Position numbers and translations under genes: made by a program
Shown here: in pieces, positions 1-7,221 of the stretch
Layout of the letters: the number at the start of each line of letters is the position of its first letter
Numbering within the stretch: position 1 is the stretch's first letter
Assembly: GCA_937888775.1 (NCBI GenBank)
Contig: CALAQT010000307.1
Location: 1-14,625 of the forward strand
Source of the DNA: an uncultured Actinomycetes bacterium
GTDB taxonomy: Bacteria > Actinomycetota > Thermoleophilia > Solirubrobacterales > Solirubrobacteraceae
Direction: 5' to 3'
DNA: 14,625 bases
The notes under the pieces: generated by a model
Told to the model about the DNA's origin: nothing
What the model saw: the letters and a program-made list of their open reading frames with translations, nothing else
Database searches by the model: none

Positions 1-180
1 CAATTGCAGGCGTCTGGTCGAAGCGACGCTCGTGATCGCATTGCCGACGGAGCGGCAGCCAGCGAGACGCCGCCCGCGGACTGCTGGTCGTCGTCTCGTC
101 TCGCAAGTGTGCTCAAGGTGATGAGGACGACTGCTTCGTCAGCGGAAGCAGGCGTCGCGGGGCGCGTGAGCGGAGGAGCA

Positions 181-423
181 GAGTCCGCTCTCACAGACGA
201 GACCCGGGCTCGGTCCGTGCCGATCGTGCCTGACGGCTACGTCAAGCTCGGCGAGGGCGCCCGGCAACCCGGCCTCGCTCGCCAGACCGTCCTCAACCAT
301 GTACGGGCCGGTAGCCGACACGCGGTTCAGGTAACGGAAGGCAAGCGTCGCGGTCTTCCCATCGGGATCCACTCAGCAGAACAAGAATTGCTCGGCGGGT
401 ACGGCGCCCACGATCAAGTCTAG
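181..423 (+). pseudogene. Remnant of a helix-turn-helix DNA-binding domain, probably the C-terminus of a recombinase
   Basis: The frame ending in TAG at 421-423 reads a coherent domain from about base 220: a P-D-G-Y-V-K-L-G-E-G-A-R segment, then LARQTVLNHVRAG, then a basic stretch (EGKRRGLPIGI). That pattern, a small helix, a recognition helix with S/A-R-Q-T-V, and a wing rich in R/G, is the MerR/excisionase-like HTH found at the C-terminus of some actinobacterial serine recombinases. The assignment to recombinases is from memory of such proteins, not from a search. Upstream of base ~180 the same frame is low-complexity and resembles no recombinase catalytic domain, and no Shine-Dalgarno precedes the ATG at 4, so I read this as a 3' fragment whose remainder is lost or diverged. 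It could also be a small free-standing HTH protein. It fits the mobile, decayed character of the left half of the window. Confidence 0.4.
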
Positions 424-615
424 TCCGCCGCAGCCCCCCACATCCCACCTTCGAACGTGGTGAACGGCAGCGAGATTCGCAGGCGCTTTCGCGTTGGCAG
501 GCCGGCCATTCCGGCCGTCGCGGCGACGGCGACGGTGTCAAGATCCAACGGAAAAACTAGTGCGATGAGCTTGGCGATAGAACCGAGCACTATCGCCGGT
601 TGGCGGCCTGGTCGC

Positions 616-1134
616 CTAGCTTCGCGCGGTTGGGCGCGTCGCCGTTAGCACCAAGCCGTACAACAGGTGGTCGGCGGCCAGCGCGAGGCGGTCGATCAGG
701 CGCACGCGCCTGGCCTGGCTGAGGCCCAGGGCGGGTGCGATCCCCAACTCGAAGCCCAACCACACGACCAGCCCGTAAAGCGGTCCTGCCCAGGGACGGC
801 GCCGAACCTCGCGCGGTAGTGCGCCGAATGCCGCGCCGCCGCCAGCGCCGAACGCCCAGTGGGCGGCCTCGATAAGCCCCCGGCGCTGCTTGCGCGGCGC
901 GCGCCGGAGCAGGGCGCGCACGCCACGTGCCCGCTGGCGGCTGAGGGCCTGCGGTGGAGTCTGTTCCACCAGCCCTAGCTCGGTCGTCATCACCCGCATT
1001 CCGGTCATGGCCATCGCGCCGACAGCCCCGCACGCAGCGCCGCTGAGCACGTCACCCACACGCGAATCGACGTTCATTCCCTGCGGAGCCGGTACTCGGC
1101 TGATCTGAACTCCATCCGGCCAGATTACTCTCAT
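616..1134 (-). CDS. Small conserved-type membrane protein, about four membrane segments
   Basis: A 172-residue reading frame with coding-like composition. Four hydrophobic segments can be seen: about residues 26-46 (VGDVLSGAACGAVGAMAMTG), 94-113 (AAHWAFGAGGGAAFGAL), 121-142 (WAGPLYGLVVWLGFELGIAP) and 154-168 (ADHLLYGLVLTATR). A basic loop (RRAPRKQRR) lies between segments 1 and 2. The layout is like the DUF1440/YagU-type small membrane proteins, though I cannot assign the family. The ATG at 1134 is preceded by GGTGGAG with a 7-base spacer, a good ribosome binding site; an internal ATG at 1077 is a weaker alternative and would place the first membrane segment closer to the N-terminus. It runs in the same direction as the rhodanese-CBS gene but is separated from it by about 270 bases that hold no convincing gene. 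Function is unknown. Unlike most of its left-hand neighbours it has no internal stop or frameshift. Confidence 0.7.
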   Translation of the reverse strand: MRVIWPDGVQISRVPAPQGMNVDSRVGDVLSGAACGAVGAMAMTGMRVMTTELGLVEQTPPQALSRQRARGVRALLRRAPRKQRRGLIEAAHWAFGAGGGAAFGALPREVRRRPWAGPLYGLVVWLGFELGIAPALGLSQARRVRLIDRLALAADHLLYGLVLTATRPTARS

Positions 1135-1401
1135 CCGCGGGCTCCACCCACGCCTACCCAGATCCTCGGACGCTCCTCAGTGAAGTCAAGCGACGCTCCG
1201 TTCCAACCTCTCCTGGGGTTTCAGCATGAACTGTTCGATTTCGATGTCGGGCCGCTGCGGTGGTTGGAGGTGAACGCCCAGCACCTTCGGGCTTTCCTGG
1301 ACGATCGTGGTGCCTTCTCAGCGGCTGCACGCAATGAGGACAGCCGAAGGCAGCCGCGGAGATCTCAGCGGCCGCCGGGGAACCACCCTCAGCGTGAGGG
1401 A

Positions 1402-2094
1402 TTATCCGGCCGCCTCGAGGTCGGCGCGACGCACGACCCCGAGCAGCCGACCTTCAGGATCAGTGAGGATCGCCGTGGTCAGTTCGCGCTCTTGCAGCTT
1501 GGCCAATAGCTTCGCCAGAGACGCATCCGGCCGATTGGTAGATGGCCCGGGCTCCATGACCTCCTCCGCCAGAGCCTCTTGGTCGCCGCCCAGCGCGGCT
1601 TTGCGGAGGCGGCCCAGCAGTACCCCGTCATCGCCGAGGACGAGCGCAAAACCGTATGGCGAGTCCGCCACTCGAGGCCGCAGCGTGCCGACGGTGTCGC
1701 GCAGACCGCAGGTCAAGGCTTCTTGGTTTGAGAAGTCGATCGCGCGTCGTTCGGTCGCTCTGTCCTCGTCTAGCGGCAGGGCGCGGGCCATCCAGTCGAC
1801 CTTGCCGGGGGTGTAGTCATAGACCTTCTCGAAACCGAGGCTGGCGAGCCGACACGCGGCCCGTGCGCTCAGGTCTCAGAGACTGTCCCAGCAATAGACC
1901 ACCACCGGATTGGAGCGATCGAGCACGGCACTGCTTTGCGCATCGAGGCTCTTAAGTGGGATGTTGATCGCGCCCGGCAGGTGCAGCGCGGCGTAGTTCT
2001 CCGCCGGCAGCACCTCGATGAGTTGCGCACCGTCGTCGAGCAGCTCCCGCAGCCGCGGGTACAGGATCTGCGTGTAGCTCACGCCGCGAGGCAC
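1402..2094 (-). pseudogene. Rhodanese-CBS fusion protein interrupted by one in-frame TGA (nonsense mutation or selenocysteine codon)
   Basis: Read through one TGA (1876-1878), this is a continuous 230-codon protein. It starts at GTG 2094, preceded by GGGAG four bases upstream. The first half is a rhodanese (sulfurtransferase) domain: LIEVLPAENYAALHLPGAIN, then VVVYCWDSL with the predicted catalytic Cys codon at 1891-1893. After the TGA the same frame continues DLSARAA, LASLGFEKVYDY and GKVDW, exactly as a rhodanese should end. The second half (about 1680-1402) is a CBS-like ligand-binding region: GFALVLGDDGVLLGRL, the phrase EVMEPGPST, and TTAILTDPEGRLLGVVRR. From memory, relatives carry a Cys in the C-D-L-S segment, which is where the TGA sits. 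No frameshift is present and both sides are in the same frame. Either the gene has recently been killed, or TGA is decoded as selenocysteine. Given decay in neighbouring genes, I favour nonsense mutation slightly. Confidence 0.72.
1846..1870 (-). other. Hairpin just 3' of the in-frame TGA (weak SECIS candidate)
   Basis: On the minus strand, starting 5 bases after the TGA, GAGC (1870-1867) can pair with GCTC (1849-1846) and CACG with CGTG. The apical loop is five bases, GGCCG, and the internal loop is asymmetric. Bacterial SECIS elements are short hairpins immediately downstream of the UGA with a G-containing apical loop. Here the loop lies about 14 bases after the UGA, slightly closer than usual. 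In DNA this GC-rich such hairpins arise by chance, so this is suggestive only. Confidence 0.2.
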
Positions 2095-2386
2095 TCTACT
2101 CCCGAAGGCCTTTCATCCCCTCCAACTGGCTCCCGTCTGCGACTCGTTCGGCGAGTGACCGGCTATGTCATCAGCGCCGACGATAGGGAAGCGCAGATGG
2201 TTGAAGGGGACGCTATCCGGCGAGGCGGGATCCTGATCTCCGACCTGCTCCAGCGCCCGTCAGAACATCAGCGCTGCATTGGGCGGCCGATCTCCGAGTC
2301 CCCCCGCGGGTTCGGTCGCCAACTACCTTGGTTACCTCGACCACAATTGACCCGGCAGCGCGGTCCCGCTGCTCGATCGCGTACGG
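2095..2386. other. Stretch without a recognisable gene
   Basis: About 290 bases between the start of the rhodanese-CBS gene and the EAL fragment. Open frames exist but none gives a domain I recognise. The last ~70 bases may hold more of the decayed EAL gene: the plus frame just before the EAL fragment reads PLLDRVR, which is plausible as its linker. It must also contain the promoter of the minus-strand rhodanese gene, but I see no convincing -35/-10 pair. Confidence 0.4.
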
Positions 2387-2513
2387 CTCGAGGCCGACCT
2401 GCGCGCCGGTCTCGAGCGTGAGGAGCTGCGCCTCGTCTATCAGCCGGTGGTCACGGTGTGCGACGAGAGTCTCGCCGCGGTAGAGGCGCTCGTCCGCTGG
2501 CAGCACCCCGCTA
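2387..2513 (+). pseudogene. N-terminal fragment of an EAL (cyclic di-GMP phosphodiesterase) domain
   Basis: The frame starting at 2387 reads LEADLRAGLEREELRLVYQP, then a short loop, then VEALVRWQHP. This is the standard opening of EAL domains (LE.DLR.AL...EL.L.YQP ... EALLRW.HP). The E-A-L signature itself is present as V-E-A-L-V-R-W at about 2483-2503. The domain then stops after some 42 codons: at about 2508 the sequence changes frame and becomes a GGDEF domain. More than 80% of an EAL domain (about 240 residues) is missing, including the metal-binding and catalytic residues downstream, so it cannot be active. No start codon with a ribosome binding site is visible. Confidence 0.7.
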
Positions 2514-2968
2514 ACCAACGTCGGCAATTACCGTCTGCTCCAGGAGCGGCTGGAATACGAGTTGACTCGACACCCGCGCGAGAACAACCAGCTGGCGGTC
2601 CTGCTGATCGATCTCGATCGCTTCAATCAGTCAACGAGCGTCTCGGGCACGCGGCCGCCGACGACGTGCTCCGCCGCGTCGCGCACACGCTTCGGGAGAC
2701 CGTCCGCCAGCAGGACACGGTCGCGTGTCAAGGGGGTGACGAGTTCGCGGTCCTCGCACCGAGCACGGACGCCGAGGGCGCCGCGATGCTGGCTGCTCGC
2801 GTGCGCGACCGCTTGAGCCGCGTTCAGTTCGCCGGCAACTCGGTCGGGTAGACGGTCGGCTACGCCCGTCTACCCGACCTACGGCCGTACACCGCAGGCC
2901 TTGCTCGCACGGGCCGACGGGGCGTTGCTGGCGGGCAAGCTCCGCTCCCGCGATCGCGAAGCGGAGCA
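2508..2968 (+). pseudogene. Broken GGDEF (diguanylate cyclase) domain
   Basis: The domain can be followed across three frames. Frame one (2508-2630) reads PLTNVGNYRLLQERLEYELT then LAVLLIDLDRFN. A one-base loss near 2628 moves to the next frame, which reads NERLGHAAADDVLRRVAHTL and then the intact active-site motif GGDEF at 2732-2746 followed by AVLAP. A TAG stop at 2849-2851 interrupts where an alanine codon would be expected, then TVGYA follows, and a further one-base shift at about 2867 leads to VYPTYGRTPQALLARADGAL and GKLRSRDR, the normal C-terminal helix of GGDEF domains. The catalytic motif is preserved, but two frame changes and one stop make the gene non-functional as written. A GGDEF domain usually precedes an EAL domain; here the EAL piece comes first, which points to rearrangement before or during decay. 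Confidence 0.85.
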
Positions 2969-3164
2969 GCGGCCGGGAGATCGCTGCGGCGGCCGCGACG
3001 AGGCGCGGTCCGAGCTGCGCGCTGGCGGCGGGGCCGCGCCGGTAAGTCCGGCCGGCTGCGCGGCTCATAGTCAGCTGCGGTCGGGGGCGGTCCTGTTTGG
3101 CCTTGCGCCGGACATGAAATACCATGCGCCAGTGCGCCAGGTGGTTTTCCAGGTGCTTTTCCAA

Positions 3165-3170
3165 GGGAGG
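3165..3170 (+). promoter_or_regulatory. Strong ribosome binding site for the secreted glycoside hydrolase
   Basis: GGGAGG lies six bases before the ATG at 3177. It fixes that ATG as the true start of the glycoside hydrolase and shows that the initiation signals remain intact although the reading frame behind them is broken. Confidence 0.7.
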
Positions 3171-3176
3171 GAAAGG

Positions 3177-5842
3177 ATGCGCGGTTTCACGTGGCTGGTC
3201 GTTGTCGGCGTGGCAATGTGGCTGTTCGGATCGGATGTGACCGGGGCGTAGGCGCTTGCCGCCGGCTCGGCGAGCGGGGCGGGTTCCTACGTGCTCACCG
3301 CGACCAACACCGGCTCGAGCTACGCCCCCACCTTCACAGGCAACGGCATGCTCGGAGTTCGAGTCCCTCCGGCCGGCCAGGGCTACGCCGCCGGGTCGGT
3401 GCCCGCTCAGTCGGAGCTCGCCGGCTTCTACGCCCAGCCACCGGGCGGCGTGCAGCAGCGGGCGAACATCCCAACTGGTCAACGCTCACCTACTCCGACG
3501 GCGGCCAGGCGTTCTCGCCCACCAGCGGGAGCACGACGAACTGGCGGCAGTCGATCGACTTCCGGACCGGCGTGGTGAGCACGTCCGCCCAATGGACTGC
3601 TCCCGACGGCCATGTGACGGATCTGTCCTACCAGGTGCTAACCGACCGGGCCAGCCAATACGTAGGGCTGGTACGTCTGGAGCTGACCCCGATGTGGTCC
3701 GGTACCGCGACCGTCACCGACGCGATCGACGGCTCCCCCGCCACGCTGAGTACCCAAGTAGGGAAGGGCTGGGTGCCCGCCGCCCATCGCGACTGGGTCA
3801 CCGTGCAGACCGAGGGCACCAACATCGACGCGGCGATCGCGAGCCAGCTCGGGACGAGCGGCAACGTCAATGCCACCACGACCGAGGTTGACCAGACGAC
3901 CGACCAGAGCGTCGGGCAACAGCTCGCGTTCCCGGTCGTGGCGGGTCATACCTACACGATCACCAAGTATGTCGGCGTGGAGAGCTCGCAGGACACCGCG
4001 GACCCGGCGGCCGGCGCCCAAGCTCAGGCGAGCAACGCCGCCACGGCGGGCTTTGACGCGTTGCTGAACGAGAACAACGCCGCCTGGGCGGCCTTGTGGG
4101 CCGGCAGGATCGACGTGCTCGGCAACCCGGCGCTGGCCACCGATGTAAACGCCAGCGAGTTCTACCTGTGGTCGAGCACCCGCGCTGGAGTTGATTGGAG
4201 TGTCTCGCCGGCCGGACTGTCCTCCAACGGTTACGACGGCCACATCTTCTGGGACGCCGAGACCTGGATGTACCCGTCCTTGCTGGCCCAGCACCCGGAC
4301 ATCGCGGCGGGGATGGATGCCTACCGCTTCCAGCGGCTCGCTCAAGCCGAGCAGCACGCGGCGGCCACCGGGTACAAGGGCGCCCGCTACCCGTGGGAGA
4401 GCGCGCTCGACGGCACCGAGCAGATCCCGCCGCCGCCGTCGGTCAACAGCGAGGGCCTGTACGAGCAACACATCACCGCGGACATCGCGCTGGCCCAGTG
4501 GCAGTACTACCTCGCTACGGGTGATCAGGGATGGCTCGCGCTGCGTGGCTGGCCGGTGCTCTCCCAGGCGGCCGCGTTCTGGGCTTCGCGTGTCACCATG
4601 GGCAGCGACGGCAGCTACCACATCGACGGCGTCACCGGCCCCGACGAGGAGAACCCGGACGTCAACGACGAGGTCTACACGAACGTCGCGGCGAAGACCA
4701 CGCTCCAGGACGCCATCCAGGCCGCGAGTGTGCTCGGGGTGAGTGCCCCCGCAAGCTGGTCGCAGATCGCCTCGAAGTTGGTCGTGCCGATCGATGCGGC
4801 GCTCCAGATCTACCCCGAGTTCTCGACCTACGGGGGTCAGCTCGTCAAGCAGGCGGACGTGACGCTGCTGCAGTATCCGTGGGCCTACCCGATGCCCGCG
4901 AGCATTGCACAGAGCGACATCAACTACTACGTGCCGCGCACCGACCCCAACGGCCCATCGATGAGCGACGCGGTCAACTCGATCGACACCTCCGCTCTGG
5001 GCACCCCCGGTTGCGCAAGCTACGTGTACACGCAGCGCAGCTACGAGCCCTTCATTCGTGACGTCTTCGACCAGTTCTCGGAGACCAAGACGGGTGGCGC
5101 GTTCACGTTCATGACCGGCATCGGCGGCTTCCTGCAGGAGTTCCTCTACGGCTATTCCGGACTTCGTTGGAACGCCAACGCCGTGCAGCTCGCCCCCAGC
5201 CTGACCGGGCAGCTCAGCGGGGTCGTGCTTCGCAACCTGTCTTGGCACGGCCGGCGGTTCACGGTCGCGATCGGCGCCCAAACCACGACCGTCACGCTCA
5301 ACAGCGGCGCCCCGCTTCCGGTCAGCACCCCGTCGGGCACCAACATCGTCGCGACCGGGCAAACGCTCACGTTAGTCACCCGCCGCCCAGACCTGACACC
5401 GACCAGCGACGCGGTCCGCTGCGGCCAAGCCTCCGCGAGCACATCGCAGCCGGGCGCGCCCGCCCTGGCGGCCGTGGACGGCAGTCCGGCGACCGACTGG
5501 CAGCCGGTCTCACTGCCGGCAACGCTGACCGCCCCGGTCACGGGCGACCAGCGCCTTCGCACCGCGACCCTGCTCTGGGGCCAGCAATGGCCGCCGGCAC
5601 CGGCGCCCAACGTCCCGCCCCCACCCGGCCCGATAACCACCCTGCGGGCGAGCAGCTACGAACTCCAGGTATCCGGCAACGGTCTCACCTGGCAGACGGT
5701 CGCCACCGTCGCCGGACGTACGACCGGGACCACCGACGTGCTGCACTTCGCGCCGGTGAGGGCACGGTTCGTGCGGCTTCAGATCACGTCGGCGACGGGC
5801 GAGCAGCCGCCGATGCTGGAGGAGCTGGCGGTTACGGGGTAG
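3177..5842 (+). pseudogene. Secreted GH65-like glycoside hydrolase with C-terminal discoidin-type domain, interrupted by a TAG and a frameshift
   Basis: The ATG at 3177 opens a signal peptide (MRGFTWLVVVGVAMWLFGSD), but TAG at 3249-3251 stops it. The same frame continues ALAAGSASGAGSYVLTATNT and GNGMLGVRVPP, the start of a GH65 N-terminal domain. At 3470-3472 one C appears lost from a C run, and the rest is open in the next frame to 5842 (NWSTLTYSDGGQAFS onward). Parts in order: GH65 N-terminal beta domain (to about 4090); (alpha/alpha)6-barrel catalytic region (about 4130-5170) with IFWDAETWMYPSLL, GARYPWESALDGTE and GVTGPDEENPDVNDEVYTN, whose GPDE Glu (4646-4648) matches the family's general acid; a small C-terminal domain; and an F5/8 type C-like carbohydrate-binding domain (about 5410-5840). 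Relatives are acid trehalase and glucosyl-galactosyl-hydroxylysine glucosidase type enzymes, so an extracellular alpha-glucoside hydrolase is likely. The 2.3-kb open remainder suggests very recent inactivation or sequence errors. Confidence 0.85.
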
Positions 5843-5851
5843 GTCAGCGTC

Positions 5852-6165
5852 TCAGTCAGGCGGCAGCCGAACCTCGAACACGACCTCGACCGTGTCGCGT
5901 ACCTTCAGCGCCCCCAATGAACGCCCGGTAGGGCTTGATGCCCCACTCGCTCTGCGCCACCGGCAGCGTGCCGGTCACGCGCCCGTCGGCTGTCAGGTCC
6001 AGGTCGAAGTTGGCCCGGCCTGCTCGTCCCCGCGATCGTGAGCTCGCCCGCCGCCGTCAACCCGCCAGCGCCGCCCTCGACCGCATTGGAACGGAACGCG
6101 ATCGGCTGGCCACGCAGGATCTTGTCGTCGATGTCCTGCCGTCGATCACTGCATCCAGCGTAGGC
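5852..6165 (-). pseudogene. Remnant of a YceI-family (lipocalin-like) protein
   Basis: On the minus strand, three frames join into the C-terminal part of a YceI protein: DRRQDIDDKILRGQPIAFRS, then LTAAGELTIAGTSRP, then (after one extra G near 6014-6018) ANFDLDLTADGRVTGTLPVA and QSEWGIKPYRAFIG. After another extra G in a run of five (5911-5915) it ends ALKVRDTVEVVFEVRLPPD and TGA at 5852-5854. YceI proteins are secreted beta-barrels that bind isoprenoid-like lipids. The order, the W-G-I-K-P-Y-R segment and the closing beta strand are typical. The N-terminal half (signal peptide and first strands) is not recognisable upstream of about 6165. Both frame changes are single-base gains in G runs. 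It lies tail-to-tail with the glycoside hydrolase, 9 bases from its stop. Confidence 0.7.
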
Positions 6166-6387
6166 GGAAACCGCGGCTCGCCGCCGGAAGCGGCAGTCGC
6201 CGCTGCCCCGCCGCTAGCCTCTCGAGACGCTCGCTCGGCCACGGAAGCACGCGTCTGGCCCGTCAGTACCGTCACGGACGACGTCCAGCAGTCTCGGACC
6301 TCGCGACGATGAGACGACCGGTTTGCTGGGAGACCGACAGTGTGCACCGTGCAGGCGCTTGCTCAGTCCGCACCATGCTCAAGCGCA

Positions 6388-6396
6388 ACAAACATG
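6388..6396 (+). repeat. Left 9-bp target-site duplication
   Basis: ACAAACATG at 6388-6396 abuts the left end of the miniature element. The identical nine bases occur at 6670-6678 directly after its right end, as expected from transposition with a 9-bp target duplication. Confidence 0.6.
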
Positions 6397-6669
6397 GGGT
6401 GCGGCTCCAATGGAGTGACATCAGCCGCCCGGATTTGCTGGTGATTCATGGGACCACTGGCGGCGTCCGGTCCGGCTTTCGCAGCAAACGCTCGCGCTTG
6501 AGGCCCTGCGAGACCGACAGCGCGCTCAAACCGTTCGAAAGACCCGGCCAGACATCACTTGCGCTCCTCGCTGGAGCATCGACCACGACGGACCAGAAGG
6601 CACCCTTTTGCAGGGAGTTTCGGACCTTCAGCTCAGATGGCTCGAGGTCACTCCATTGGAGCCGCACCC
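6397..6669. mobile_element. Miniature inverted-repeat element (MITE-like), 273 bp
   Basis: The first 23 bases (6397-6419, beginning GGGTGCGGCTCCAATGGAGT) are the exact reverse complement of the last 23 (6647-6669), and the element is flanked on both sides by the direct repeat ACAAACATG. Perfect terminal inverted repeats plus a 9-bp duplication are the hallmark of a DNA transposon copy. The interior (about 227 bp) is too short for a transposase and shows no recognisable protein domain, so it would need a transposase supplied elsewhere in the genome. Several insertion-sequence families make 8-9 bp duplications (for example IS256, IS4/Tn10 and some IS5 members); the family here cannot be assigned from the ends alone. 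The perfect arms and duplication imply recent insertion. Confidence 0.65.
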
Positions 6670-6699
6670 ACAAACATGGGTGCGGCTCTCCTGGAGTGA
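6648..6699. repeat. Long hairpin formed where the two miniature elements meet
   Basis: Arms GAGCCGCACCCA (6659-6670) and TGGGTGCGGCTC (6677-6688) pair perfectly over 12 bases around the six-base loop CAAACA. The pairing resumes for eight bases (TCACTCCA with TGGAGTGA) after a 3x3 internal loop. It is best explained as the right end of one element facing the left end of the other, not as a purpose-built terminator; there is no T tract on either side. If transcribed it would still be a very stable structure. Confidence 0.75.
6670..6678 (+). repeat. Right 9-bp target-site duplication
   Basis: ACAAACATG, identical to 6388-6396. Its last base is shared with the GGG that opens the second element, so the insertion point lay at the very end of an existing related element. 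Confidence 0.6.
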
Positions 6700-6938
6700 G
6701 GCAGAATCCCCGGAGTTGCGGGCGATCCGGGTGGCAGAGGGCGCGGTTGCCCCGCGTTTTGCCCGGTCTGGAGCCGCGGCCGAGTCCAGACCTGGCGTGA
6801 CGGCGCTTGGGCGGCTGCCGGGATTGACTCGCTCCTCCGACGGCACAGCGACCGGCTGCGACCCGAAAGTCCCGTGGTTACGGGAGATTTGCCCGCTTCC
6901 GTCCTGACCGTCCCGGTCCCTCCAGAAGAGCCGCACCC
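6678..6938. mobile_element. Second, older miniature inverted-repeat element, about 261 bp
   Basis: It opens with GGGTGCGGCTCTCCTGGAGT (6678 onward) and closes with the related inverted sequence at 6916-6938. The two 23-base arms differ at three positions. The arms match those of the neighbouring element except for the three bases in the middle and a few changes near the inner edge. The interior shares little obvious sequence with the first element apart from a few bases next to the left arm (CCGGAGTTG against CCGGATTTG). No target duplication is visible outside it once the first element is removed. Diverged arms and lack of duplication suggest an older insertion of the same family. It carries no transposase. 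Confidence 0.5.
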
Positions 6939-6970
6939 GCAAGCGGAAGCGGCCCGATTCCGGCCTCCTA

Positions 6971-7216
6971 ATGCCCAAGGTCCCGGAACTTGCACTGGAC
7001 GCCGACAGGCACTGGTCGGGGCGCATTCACGGCCTGCATCCAACCGGCCACTTGCTCGGATTCCGTGGCCTGTACGTGATCGCTTTCCGAACCACCAGCC
7101 GATCCGTCCATAGTGCCCTTAGCGGCCTCGGCAGGTACGTCACCGACAAACCAAACCGCCGGGTCGTGAACGTAGTCCACGACGAAGGCAGGCTCATGTG
7201 GGCGCTGATCGGCTAG
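6971..7216 (+). CDS. Small hypothetical protein, uncertain
   Basis: An 81-codon open frame whose third positions are mostly C or G, as in real genes here. The translation (for example LGFRGLYVIAF, then SALSGLGRYVTDKPNRRVVN and GRLMWALIG) has a balanced residue composition but matches no family I know. No ribosome binding site precedes the ATG, and the frame begins just beyond the second miniature element, so it may be the 3' end of a larger gene cut off by that element. It ends at TAG 7214-7216 inside a 12-base palindrome (TCGGCTAGCCGA, 7209-7220) and converges on the UspA-like gene. Equally likely to be non-coding. Confidence 0.3.
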   Translation: MPKVPELALDADRHWSGRIHGLHPTGHLLGFRGLYVIAFRTTSRSVHSALSGLGRYVTDKPNRRVVNVVHDEGRLMWALIG

Positions 7217-7221
7217 CCGAC

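Noticed and set aside
1180..1509. 109-codon plus-strand frame between the membrane protein and the rhodanese gene
   Set aside because: It overlaps the 3' end of the rhodanese-CBS gene antisense. The translation matches nothing known and no ribosome binding site is present. A minus-strand 45-codon stretch here was equally unconvincing.
3353..3371. GGAGTTCGAGTCCCTCC resembles a tRNA T-arm
   Set aside because: No acceptor, D or anticodon stems can be built around it, and it lies inside the GH65-like coding frame (GVRVPP).
3638..5362. Long antisense open frame (574 codons) on the minus strand of the glycoside hydrolase gene
   Set aside because: It is the mirror of a strongly recognisable GH65-like coding sequence. 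Its translation is Arg/Val/Gly-rich with no domain, as expected of shadow frames in high-GC genes.
6309..6800. 163-codon frame across the miniature elements, with V-R-L-x-W-S-(D/E) phrases recurring in frames that start in each element arm
   Set aside because: The repeated phrases arise because the same terminal repeat DNA is read in the same phase. The rest of the frames show no conserved protein, so a repeated coding motif is not needed.
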